Shown: positions 1 through 6,757 of the stretch, in pieces
How positions within the stretch are numbered: the first letter of the stretch is position 1
Layout: every line of letters starts with the position of its first letter
Translations under genes and position numbers: made by a program
Assembly (NCBI GenBank): GCA_035765755.1
Contig: DASTWW010000168.1
Span: forward strand, 1-7,607
DNA from: DASSKA01 sp035765755
Lineage (GTDB): Bacteria > Actinomycetota > Actinomycetes > Propionibacteriales > Nocardioidaceae
Direction of reading: 5' to 3'
DNA: 7,607 nucleotides
Notes under the pieces: generated by a model
Database searches by the model: none
Told to the model about the DNA's origin: nothing
Seen by the model: the letters and a program-made list of their open reading frames with translations, nothing else

Positions 1-153
1 GTCGCGGTGTGCGCGCGAGCTCTGCGGGACGGCACCACCCGTGGTCGCCGGCTGGTGGCCGGCTGGGCGCCGGTGTCGCTGGTGGTCGGCGGGCGCAGGA
101 AGCGGGGCGCCTCGGAGGGGCTACGGACCTTCGGGCTCGACCACGCGACCTGA
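1..153 (+). CDS. C-terminal fragment of an unidentified protein (5' end outside window)
   Basis: Frame 1 is open from the left edge to a TGA at 151-153, giving 50 residues that end in GLRTFGLDHAT. About 90% of its codons end in G or C, the bias of real genes here, which is the main reason to treat it as coding. It contains a short hydrophobic stretch (LVAGWAPVSLVVGG) followed by a basic patch (RRKR). I do not recognise the family. It is convergent with the DUF3040 gene, with only 30 bp between the two stop codons. The start and most of the protein are outside the window, so no function can be given. The codon bias could still be a by-product of high GC on a non-coding strand. Confidence 0.5.
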   Translation, partial: VAVCARALRDGTTRGRRLVAGWAPVSLVVGGRRKRGASEGLRTFGLDHAT

Positions 154-183
154 CCGGTTCAATCGGCCGGGCCGCTGCGGAAG

Positions 184-624
184 TCAGTAGCCGTTGCGCT
201 CCCGGCGGCGCTGCCAGCGCTCCTCGAAGCGCTCCATCAGCGGGCGCTTGGGCCCGCGGTTCTTGGTGACCTTGCGGGCCTTGCCGCCGTGGACCAGGCT
301 GAGCCCCCGCTTTCCGGGGTGGGCGGCCGGGCCGGGGGTGCCCGCCGCGGCGCGGTTCTGGTTCTTCCAGGAGACCAGGGCGATGTAGGCGGAGCCCAGC
401 ATGACGACGAAGCCGATGATGCCGACGATGGTCAGGCGCATGACAGCGCCGGCCATCAGCACCCCGACACCGATCATGAACACTGCGGCGGCCGCGAAGG
501 CCCGACGGCGTGCATTGCGGCGCAGGGCCGTCCCGCGAAGGGTCGACGCGAGCTTGGGGTCCTCAGCGACCAGCGCGCGCTCCATCTGCTCGAGCAGACG
601 CAACTCTTCTTCCGAGAGCGGCAC
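184..624 (-). CDS. DUF3040 domain-containing small membrane protein
   Basis: A 146-residue protein opening with PLSEEELRLLEQMERALVAEDP, the typical start of the actinobacterial DUF3040 family. Residues 2-41 form a charged amphipathic segment containing the DPKLASTLRG motif. Two predicted transmembrane helices follow, at about 42-62 and 64-86. The tail of about 60 residues is strongly basic (KARKVTKNRGPKR, RWQRRRERNGY), so N and C termini are probably both cytoplasmic. The GTG at 624 is chosen because the family motif begins there and GGGAGG lies 5 nt upstream; an in-frame ATG at 702 would add 26 unrelated residues. It lies 90 bp downstream of dinB on the same strand. Family function is unknown. 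In actinobacteria such genes commonly sit near mraZ and the cell-division cluster, suggesting but not proving an envelope or division role. Confidence 0.9.
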   Translation of the reverse strand: MPLSEEELRLLEQMERALVAEDPKLASTLRGTALRRNARRRAFAAAAVFMIGVGVLMAGAVMRLTIVGIIGFVVMLGSAYIALVSWKNQNRAAAGTPGPAAHPGKRGLSLVHGGKARKVTKNRGPKRPLMERFEERWQRRRERNGY

Positions 625-629
625 GGTTT

Positions 630-635
630 CCTCCC
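630..635 (-). promoter_or_regulatory. Ribosome binding site of the DUF3040 gene
   Basis: On the minus strand GGGAGG is followed by AAACC and then GTG. This strong Shine-Dalgarno match with 5-nt spacing fixes the start at 624 instead of the longer in-frame ATG at 702. Confidence 0.8.
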
Positions 636-714
636 GCGGACGATCGTGTTCCCAGTTTAGGCAGCCCCACGTCTTGGTGGTACCCGCCGGTGGGAATTTC
701 ATCGCCCAAGAGGT

Positions 715-1914
715 TCAGCGGCGGTCGGTGAGCAGGCTCGCCGGTCGGACCGCCGTACCCCCGAACCGTAGAGCCGCCTTGTCCATCGCCCGGTCCGCAT
801 CGGACCAGCCGTGGTCCCGGGCACCGAGCACCAGCTGGCGGTGCACCCCCGAGCGGGGCATCAGCCCCTCCACCCGGACCCCGACCAGCCGGATCCGGGC
901 GCGCTGCAGGCCGAGGGCCCGGAACAGGGTGGCCGCGGTGCGGTAGACCTCCTGGGTCATGTCGGTGGCGTCCGCGAGGGTCTTCGACCGGGTGATCGTG
1001 GTGAAGTCGGCGAAGCGGACCTTGACGGTGACCGTGCGGCCGGCCACCCCGGCGGTGCGCATCCGCGCGGTGACCTTGGCGGACAGCCGCAGCAGCTCAC
1101 GCAGCACCACGTCCGGGTCGTCGGTGTCGCGGCCGAACGTCTCGTCGGCCCCTATGCTCCGGTCCGGCTCGTCCGGCCCGCGGCGCGGGGTGACCGTGCG
1201 CTCGTCCCGACCCCAGGCGAGCCGGTGCAGGTGCGCCCCGAGGCTGGCCCCGACCGCCCGTTGCAGGGTCGCCACCGGGGTGTGCGCGACGTCACCCACG
1301 GTGTGCAGCCCGAACCTGGCCAGCAGCTGCGCGGTCTTCTCCCCCACCCCCCACAGCTCACCGACCTCGAGCGGGTGCAGGAAGGCGAGCACCGCCTGCG
1401 GCGGCACCACCACCACGCCGTCCGGCTTCGCGCGCCGGCTGGCCAGCTTGGCCACCGCCACCGAGCCGGCCACCCCCACCGAGCAGGTGATGCCCTGCTC
1501 GTCGTGGATGCGGGCGCGCAGCTGCTCGGCGATGGCGTACGGCGAACCGAGCCGGCGCATCGACCCGGACACGTCGAGGAACGCCTCGTCCAGCGAGATC
1601 GCCTCCACCACCGGGGTGACCTGCCGGAAGCTCTCCATCACCGACGCCGAGACGGTGGCGAAGGTCTCGAAGTCCGGCGGCACCACCACCGCGGCCGGGC
1701 ACAGCCGCCGGGCCCGGGTCATCGGCATCGCCGACCCGACGCCGTGCTCGCGGGCGATGTAGTTCGCCGACAGCACCACCCCGCGGGTCCCGCCGCCGAC
1801 CACCACCGGGACACCCTGCAGGTCCGGCCGGTCCCGGGTGGCGACCGAGGCGTAGAACGCGTCCATGTCCACGTGCAGGATCGGGCACTGCCAGGACGGG
1901 TCGGCGTGCGTCAT
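715..1914 (-). CDS. dinB: DNA polymerase IV (Y-family translesion polymerase)
   Basis: A 399-residue Y-family polymerase that copies past damaged template bases with low fidelity. Motif I is HVDMDAFYASV (14-24), with metal-binding D16 and steric-gate Y21, aligned to F13 of E. coli DinB. SANYIAREHGV (49-59) is the fingers motif contacting incoming nucleotide. SLDEAFLDVSG (107-117) supplies catalytic D109 and E110. The helix-hairpin-helix stretch LWGVGEKTAQLL and a little-finger domain around RTVTVKVRFADF follow. QLVLG (about 360-364) near the C terminus is a candidate sliding-clamp motif. All catalytic acids are present, so this is an active DinB, not the degenerate ImuB of the mutasome. The ATG at 1914 has GGAG 8 nt upstream. 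It sits downstream of dnaE2 and a methyltransferase on the same strand, after a 156-bp gap that may carry its own promoter. Confidence 0.96.
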   Translation of the reverse strand: MTHADPSWQCPILHVDMDAFYASVATRDRPDLQGVPVVVGGGTRGVVLSANYIAREHGVGSAMPMTRARRLCPAAVVVPPDFETFATVSASVMESFRQVTPVVEAISLDEAFLDVSGSMRRLGSPYAIAEQLRARIHDEQGITCSVGVAGSVAVAKLASRRAKPDGVVVVPPQAVLAFLHPLEVGELWGVGEKTAQLLARFGLHTVGDVAHTPVATLQRAVGASLGAHLHRLAWGRDERTVTPRRGPDEPDRSIGADETFGRDTDDPDVVLRELLRLSAKVTARMRTAGVAGRTVTVKVRFADFTTITRSKTLADATDMTQEVYRTAATLFRALGLQRARIRLVGVRVEGLMPRSGVHRQLVLGARDHGWSDADRAMDKAALRFGGTAVRPASLLTDRR

Positions 1915-1922
1915 GCTTGCTG

Positions 1923-1926
1923 CTCC
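1923..1926 (-). promoter_or_regulatory. Ribosome binding site of dinB
   Basis: GGAG on the minus strand lies 8 nt before the ATG at 1914. It favours this start over the in-frame ATG at 1935, which would add seven residues (MRGGAAS) not typical of DinB. Confidence 0.6.
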
Positions 1927-1940
1927 GCCACGCATCCTCG

Positions 1941-2035
1941 GCCGCCGAAGAGCAACAACAGGTCACACGAACCGATAGGGACCCGTTTCGCGCCACCTGG
2001 CAGCAATAACAGGTCGTGCGACCCGATACGGCCCC
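1941..2035. repeat. Two direct-repeat units, 51-bp period, upstream of dinB
   Basis: The core of one copy is at 1951-1984 and of the other at 2002-2035, offset by exactly 51 bp. The cores match at 27 of 34 positions; shared blocks include AACAGGTC, CCGATA and AGCAA. Weaker similarity extends 10 bp further left (1941-1950 against 1992-2001, 5 of 10). The right copy also contains a short palindrome, GGTCG-TG-CGACC (2012-2023), which the left copy does not keep. The pair fills most of the gap between the methyltransferase stop and the dinB start. I see no complete insertion sequence, CRISPR spacing or known operator. It could be a tandem regulator-binding site, part of the dinB promoter, or remains of a dispersed intergenic repeat. 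Confidence 0.75.
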
Positions 2036-2070
2036 GCGAGAACCCGGCGCGGCCCCGGAGGCGGCGCGGA

Positions 2071-2832
2071 TCAGCGCCGGGTGGCCAGGGCGTGCAGCTG
2101 GGTCGCCAAGGGGAGGTACTCCGGCCGGGTCGCGACCGCCTGCTCCAGCTCGAGCAGCGCACCGGCCGACCCGGGCTCGAGCTCGACCAGCGAGCTCGGC
2201 ACCAGGTCCACGAAGACCCGGACCCCGTGCAGAGAAGTGGTGTCGAAGCCGGCACCGGACAGGAGCGCGGTGACCTCCTCAGCGGTGAACCGGCGGGGCG
2301 CACCCTCCCCCGGCCCGTCCAGCAGCGTCCGGGCCTGCACGAAGTGGCCGGCCATCGCGCGTGCGACCACTGCGGCGTGCCGTTGGTTGACCAGCAGGCT
2401 GAGCACGCCGCCGGGACGGAGCGCCCGCGCGAGGGTGCCCAGTGCGGTGGCGGGGTCGTCGACGATCTCGAGGACGCCGTGGCACAGCAGCACGTCGGCG
2501 CTGCCGGGCGAGACCAGGTCGAGCAGGCTGGCCAGGTCGCCCTGCCGGGCCGACACCAGGTCGGCCACTCCGCTCTCCTCCGCGCGCCGGGCCAGGATCG
2601 CGAGGGCGTCGGGACTCGGGTCGATGACGGTGACCCGGTGCCCGAGCTCGGCGACCCGCACCGCGAACCCGCCGGTGCCGCCGCCGATGTCGACGACCGC
2701 CGCGGTCCGGTCGGCCCCAGGGAGATCGGCGAGGACGTCGCGCAGCGCGTCCCAGACCGCGACCGTGCGGGCGGCACTGGGGCGCGCCACGCTGGTTCCG
2801 GTTCGCTGGGGTCTCGTCCGATCCGCCGGCAT
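2071..2832 (-). CDS. Class I SAM-dependent methyltransferase, CmoM/SmtA-like
   Basis: A 253-residue Rossmann-fold methyltransferase, probably cytoplasmic. The SAM-binding glycine loop is VVDIGGGTGG (46-55), the acidic residue ending strand 2 is D71 in VTVIDPSPD, motif IV is DVLLCHGVLEIVDDP (113-127), and LRPGGVLSLLV (139-149) follows. The second half resembles, from memory, E. coli CmoM (SmtA), which methylates 5-carboxymethoxyuridine in tRNA: GVRVFVDL (203-210) against GVRVFHDY, and ALLELE (225-230) followed by a P-Y segment against ALLELETRY...EPY. The substrate here is unproven, especially as CmoA and CmoB are not in view. The ATG at 2832 has AGGG 8 nt upstream; a GTG at 2841 is less well spaced. 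It lies 64 bp after dnaE2, with a hairpin between, and 156 bp before dinB. Confidence 0.85.
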   Translation of the reverse strand: MPADRTRPQRTGTSVARPSAARTVAVWDALRDVLADLPGADRTAAVVDIGGGTGGFAVRVAELGHRVTVIDPSPDALAILARRAEESGVADLVSARQGDLASLLDLVSPGSADVLLCHGVLEIVDDPATALGTLARALRPGGVLSLLVNQRHAAVVARAMAGHFVQARTLLDGPGEGAPRRFTAEEVTALLSGAGFDTTSLHGVRVFVDLVPSSLVELEPGSAGALLELEQAVATRPEYLPLATQLHALATRR

Positions 2833-2849
2833 GCCGCACACCCTAGCCG

Positions 2850-2871
2850 GGCGGCTGATCGCCCAGCCGCC
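2850..2871 (-). terminator. GC-rich hairpin between dnaE2 and the methyltransferase gene
   Basis: A perfect 8-bp stem, GGCGGCTG against CAGCCGCC, closes a 6-nt loop. It begins 25 bp past the dnaE2 stop. No T tract follows on either strand, so it is not a classical intrinsic terminator, although U-less hairpins have been proposed to terminate or stabilise transcripts in actinobacteria. It lies just upstream of the AGGG ribosome binding site of the methyltransferase gene (2841-2844), so it may instead protect the dnaE2 mRNA end or tune downstream translation. Confidence 0.4.
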
Positions 2872-2896
2872 GACTGCTCGAGACGTGGTCGCGTGC

Positions 2897-5800
2897 TCAT
2901 CCGCCCGAGCTCCCCGGCGAGGAGTGCCAGAGCTTGCGGGGCGCGGACTTGGCGTCCTCCCCTGCCGGCCTGACGTCGGAGTACGGCGACATCGCGAAGC
3001 CACTGGAGTGCACCAGGACCCGACGCCGGCCCATCCCTCCGGCAGTGGGGCCGCCCTCCGGCGGGTTGGCCATCACCGGCCGGGTGGACCGGCTCTCGGC
3101 GGCGCCCTCGATCGCGGCCTGCTGCGCGGGATCGGCGAACCCGGCCGGCACCTGGGCCATCAGCTCGCGCACCGCGGCCAGCCCACCCTCGGCGTCCCCG
3201 GTCGTCCCGCCGCTGCGCCAGACCCGGTAGAGCTCCGGCAGCTCCCAGCAGCCGGTGGCCCGCAGCGAGACCCCGTGCCGTCCGGTGCGGCGCAGCTCGC
3301 CGCGCACCACCAGCAGCCAGGAGTGGAACACCGTGGCGGCGTAGGGACCCTGCACGTCCTCGAAGAACGTCGCGTCCACCGGGCCGGTGGCGTCGTCGAG
3401 GGTCAGGAAGACCACCCTCCGGCCGGACCGGATCGGCGGGGTCTGGGTGGCCACCTTCACCCCCGCCACCAGCAGGTCCGCCTTGCTGCGCTGCTTCAGC
3501 AGGTCGGCGGCCCGGGTCACCCCGAGCGCGTCCAGGAACGGGACGTAGAAGTCGACCACGTGCCGGCTCACGTCCAGCCCGAGGATCTCCAGCTCGGCAC
3601 GCACCCGCTCGGCACCGTCCATCTCCGGCAGCCCGCTGACCTCCCCGTCGCCCGGGGTGTCGCCCAGGTCGAGGGCCAGCTGCACCGAGCTGACCGGCCG
3701 AGGTGTCCCGGTGGCCTTGGACTGCCGGGACGCCTGCTCCCAGACCCCGTCCCGTTCCCGGGCGTCGGAGCTGTTGCGGGCCGCCGCCGCACCGGCCCGC
3801 GCGGCCGCCGGGGAGACCTTGGCGCCCCGCGACGAGAGGCCGCGTCCCCTCCCGGCGCTTGCCCGGTCCACCGCCCGGGAGTGCCGGTCGAGGTCGGCGA
3901 CCTGGAGCAGCAGGTCGCGCCGGGTCACCCGGCCACGCCGACCCACCCCCAGCGCCTGCGCGACACCCCCGATCCCGTAGCTGCTGTCGAACCCGCCGGC
4001 CAGCACCAGCCGCTCCACCACCGGCCGGGACACCCGTGCCCGGTGCCAGAAGTCGGTGAGCGAGTGATATGGCCTAGCCGCGATGATCCGGTCCACCTCG
4101 GCCTCGGAGATGCCCTTGACCTCCGACAACGCCAGCCGTATTCCGTAGGCAGCGTCGACCTTCTCGACGACGTAGGTCTTCTCCGACGCGTTCACGTCCA
4201 GGCCGAGCACCGCGACCCCGAACTGGCGGGCGTCGTCGAGGATCAGCCGCTTCGGGTACATCCCCGGGTCGTGGGTGAGCACCCCGGCCAGGAAGTGCGC
4301 CGGGTAGTGCGCCTTGAGCCAGGCGGACTGGTAGGTCGGCAGCGCGAACGCCGCGGCATGCGCCTTGCAGAAGCCGAAGGAGGCGAACGCCTCGAGCACC
4401 TTCCACACCTGCTCCACCAGTGCCAGCGGGTAGCCGTTGCCCACCGCCCGCGGGAAGAACCACAGCTTCGCCTGGGCCATCCCGTCCACGTCGCCGAGCG
4501 CCCGGCGCGCCTCGTCGGCCTCCGCCAGCGTGCAGCGGGTGAAGGTCGCGATCATCTCGATGACCTGCTCGTGGAAGACCACCACCCCGTAGGTCTGCTC
4601 GAGGACCGGGCGCAGGTCCTCGTGCAGGTAGTGCGGCATCCGCCAGCCCTGCTTGGCGGAAAGGTACGGCGTGACCATGTCGCTCTTGACCGGCCCCGGC
4701 CGGAACAGCGAGATGTCGGTGATGATGTCCTCGAACGTGTCCAGCCCGGACTTGCCGACCAGCTCCCGCTGGCCCGGCGACTCGATCTGGAAGCACCCCA
4801 GAGTCTTGGCCTGGCTGATCATCGAGAACGTGGCCGGGTCGTCGACGGGCACCTGCGCCTCGTCGTCGACATCGAGGTCGACCCCGTCCACCCGGCGGAT
4901 CTCGGCGACCGCGTGCGCCATCGCCGACTGCATCCGGATCCCCAGCACGTCCAGCTTCAGCAGACCGAGGTCCTCCACGTCATCCTTGTCGAACTGGCTC
5001 ATCGGGAAGCCGGCGTACGACGCCTCCACCGGCGTGCGGTCCAGCAAGGTGGCGTCGGAGAGCAGCACTCCGCACGGGTGCACGGCGACGTGCCGCGGCA
5101 GTCCGTCGAGCCGCTCCACCATCCGGAACAGCAGGTCGAGGCTGGCTTCGCCCAGCCCGGATGCGCGCAGCTCCGGCAGCTCCCGCAGCGCCAGCCGGGC
5201 GTCGCGGGCGCGGATGTGCGGGAACGCCTTGGCGATCGCGTCGATCTCCCCCATCGGCATGCCGAGCGCCGCGCCCACGTCGCGCACCGCGTGCCGCACC
5301 CGGTAGGTGTCCATCATCGAGACGCAGACGCACCGCTCCCCGCCGTACCGGTCCAGGATCGCCTCGTAGACCTCGAGCCGGCGCGCGGACTCCACGTCCA
5401 CGTCGATGTCGGGCAGCGCCTGCCGCAGCGGGGAGAGGAACCGCTCCATCAGCAGCCCGTAGCGCAGCGGGTCGACCCCGGAGATGCCGAGCAGGTAGTT
5501 GACCAGGCTGCCCGCTCCGGAGCCGCGGGCTGCGCAGCGCACGCCCAGGTCCTTGATCAGGTCGGTGACGTCGGCGACGGTCAGGAAGTACGACGCGTAG
5601 CCGAGCGTCGCGATGATCTGCAGCTCGTCGTCGAGCCGCTTCCAGATCCGCTGTCTCGCGGCGTTGCCGTAGCGGGAGCCGATCCCCGCCTCGCAGCGAG
5701 ACCGGAGCACCTGGTCCGCGGTGGTTGAGGAGCCGGCGAGCTTGCGAGCCGGCGTCTCGAAACCACCGCCGCCCCCGTCGAGCTCCGGGAAGTGCACCTC

Positions 5801-6757
5801 GCCCAGGCCGAGGTCCGCGGCCGGGTCGACCGCGCACCGGTCGGCCACGGTCCGGGTCCGGGCCAGCAGCCGGCGGGCGGCGCGGCCGTCGTGGCCGAGG
5901 CCGGCGAACCGGCAGATCTCCTCGGCCACCTCGACCATCTCCTTGCCGGACTTCAAGAACCCCTCGGCGTTCCCACGATCGAGGTGCCGCACGTCCAGCG
6001 GGACCAGCCGACGGGCGGCGTCGAGCACGTCGACGGTGGGCGCATCCGCCCGGTCGGCGTACCGGACCGCGTTGGTGAGCACCGCCCCGAGGTTCTCCTC
6101 CTGCGCGATCCGCACCATCCGCGCGGCGTGCGGGGAGGAGCCGGGTCCCGAGCCGGGCAGCCGGTGTGAGACCACCTCGACCAGCAGGTCGACCCGGTCC
6201 ACGACCTCCAGCCACGGACGGAGGGCCGCACGGGCCAGGTCGTCGCGGCGCAGCGTGGCGGCGTGCCCGAGCTCGGAGGCGGGCCCGAGCAGGACCAGCA
6301 CGTCCGCGCTGGCGACGTGCTCGGCCACCAGGTCGAGGGTCGCCACCGGCCGCCCGCGCTCCCCGGCCAGGTGGGTCGCCGAGATCAGCCGGCACAGCGC
6401 GGCCCAGCCCCGCTTGCTGCCGGCGAGGAACGTGGCCCGCGGCAGCCGCTGGTCCCGGAACGCCCCGCCGCGGACCGGCGTCCGGGGCGCGGCGGGACGG
6501 GCCGGCAACCCGTCGCCGCTCCGCGGGATCTGGGTGGGGGCGACGGCGAGGTCCACCCCGAGCACCGGCCGGATCCCGGCCTGGACGCAGGCCTTGGCGA
6601 ACCGGACCGCGCCGTAGGCGCCGTCCCGATCGGTGAGGGCCAGGGTGTCCATCTCGAGCTCGCGGGCGCGCTCGACCAGCACGTGTGGATGCGACGCGCC
6701 GTACTGCAGGGAGTAGCCGGACGCCACGTGCAGGTGGACGAACGGGTCAGGCGACAC
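2897..6757 (-). CDS. dnaE2: Error-prone DNA polymerase, DnaE2 (ImuC)
   Basis: A C-family polymerase of about 1286 residues, the damage-tolerance paralogue of the replicative alpha subunit. Order: PHP domain (about 5-240, starting FVHLHVASGYSL); palm with PDIDVDVES, giving catalytic D450 and D452, preceded by RGSGAGSLVNYLLG; third catalytic Asp D603 in LLKLDVLG; fingers through about 860; helix-hairpin-helix region near 895-930; a low-complexity Arg/Ala linker (about 960-1020); QLALDL (about 1026-1031), a candidate clamp motif; an OB fold (about 1095-1170); and the family-typical end SGFAMSPYSDVRPAGE...KLWHSSPGS. It is longer than usual (M. tuberculosis DnaE2 about 1100), partly from the linker and a palindrome-encoded segment at 330-347. 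GTG at 6757 is preferred because GGTGG lies 5 nt upstream; GTG at 6766 is the alternative. It overlaps the HEPN gene by 11 bp, suggesting translational coupling. Confidence 0.95.
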   Translation of the reverse strand: MSPDPFVHLHVASGYSLQYGASHPHVLVERARELEMDTLALTDRDGAYGAVRFAKACVQAGIRPVLGVDLAVAPTQIPRSGDGLPARPAAPRTPVRGGAFRDQRLPRATFLAGSKRGWAALCRLISATHLAGERGRPVATLDLVAEHVASADVLVLLGPASELGHAATLRRDDLARAALRPWLEVVDRVDLLVEVVSHRLPGSGPGSSPHAARMVRIAQEENLGAVLTNAVRYADRADAPTVDVLDAARRLVPLDVRHLDRGNAEGFLKSGKEMVEVAEEICRFAGLGHDGRAARRLLARTRTVADRCAVDPAADLGLGEVHFPELDGGGGGFETPARKLAGSSTTADQVLRSRCEAGIGSRYGNAARQRIWKRLDDELQIIATLGYASYFLTVADVTDLIKDLGVRCAARGSGAGSLVNYLLGISGVDPLRYGLLMERFLSPLRQALPDIDVDVESARRLEVYEAILDRYGGERCVCVSMMDTYRVRHAVRDVGAALGMPMGEIDAIAKAFPHIRARDARLALRELPELRASGLGEASLDLLFRMVERLDGLPRHVAVHPCGVLLSDATLLDRTPVEASYAGFPMSQFDKDDVEDLGLLKLDVLGIRMQSAMAHAVAEIRRVDGVDLDVDDEAQVPVDDPATFSMISQAKTLGCFQIESPGQRELVGKSGLDTFEDIITDISLFRPGPVKSDMVTPYLSAKQGWRMPHYLHEDLRPVLEQTYGVVVFHEQVIEMIATFTRCTLAEADEARRALGDVDGMAQAKLWFFPRAVGNGYPLALVEQVWKVLEAFASFGFCKAHAAAFALPTYQSAWLKAHYPAHFLAGVLTHDPGMYPKRLILDDARQFGVAVLGLDVNASEKTYVVEKVDAAYGIRLALSEVKGISEAEVDRIIAARPYHSLTDFWHRARVSRPVVERLVLAGGFDSSYGIGGVAQALGVGRRGRVTRRDLLLQVADLDRHSRAVDRASAGRGRGLSSRGAKVSPAAARAGAAAARNSSDARERDGVWEQASRQSKATGTPRPVSSVQLALDLGDTPGDGEVSGLPEMDGAERVRAELEILGLDVSRHVVDFYVPFLDALGVTRAADLLKQRSKADLLVAGVKVATQTPPIRSGRRVVFLTLDDATGPVDATFFEDVQGPYAATVFHSWLLVVRGELRRTGRHGVSLRATGCWELPELYRVWRSGGTTGDAEGGLAAVRELMAQVPAGFADPAQQAAIEGAAESRSTRPVMANPPEGGPTAGGMGRRRVLVHSSGFAMSPYSDVRPAGEDAKSAPRKLWHSSPGSSGG
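5718..5769. repeat. Dispersed-type palindromic repeat embedded in dnaE2
   Basis: Perfect 9-bp outer arms GCGGTGGTT (5718-5726) and AACCACCGC (5761-5769) enclose inner arms GCCGGC (5732-5737) and GCCGGC (5748-5753). Between them lie GAGGA on one side and GTCTCGA on the other, with a GAGCTTGCGA loop. The pattern GGTTGAGGAG...CTCGAAACC resembles, from memory, palindromes scattered through intergenic regions of Nocardioides and related actinobacteria. Here it lies inside the dnaE2 reading frame, which stays open across it and encodes GGFETPARKLAGSSTT, between the conserved FPEL and the ADQVLRSRCEAG segment. Only one copy was seen in the window. Confidence 0.8.

Noticed and set aside
154..166. Small hairpin CCGGT-TCA-ATCGG between the convergent stop codons as a terminator
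   Set aside because: Only 5 bp including a G-T wobble, with no T tract on either strand; too weak to call.
636..714. Promoter for the DUF3040 gene with TAAACT (654-659, minus strand) as -10 box
   Set aside because: It fits TAnnnT, but no -35 hexamer sits 16-18 bp upstream and single -10 matches are expected by chance.
715..1914. ImuB (inactive mutasome Y-family protein)
   Set aside because: The catalytic Asp/Glu residues and steric-gate Tyr are intact and the C terminus ends as in DinB.
1941..2035. CRISPR array
   Set aside because: Only two imperfect units, with spacer-like intervals of 17 bp or less and no cas genes.
1911..2900. 329-codon minus-strand frame overlapping the methyltransferase, with a repeated IGS-DLLLL-GG peptide at its end
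   Set aside because: It is the wrong frame of the methyltransferase gene; the repeated peptide is the 51-bp direct repeat read in frame because 51 is divisible by 3.
2081..5728. Very long plus-strand open frame (1215 codons) opposite dnaE2
   Set aside because: Antisense shadow of a high-GC gene; the product is a Pro/Arg/His-rich sequence with no recognisable domain, while the opposite strand encodes DnaE2 with all catalytic motifs.
5718..5769. Factor-independent terminator or insertion-sequence end
   Set aside because: It lies mid-gene in an intact reading frame with no T tract and no transposase nearby; a dispersed palindromic repeat fits better.
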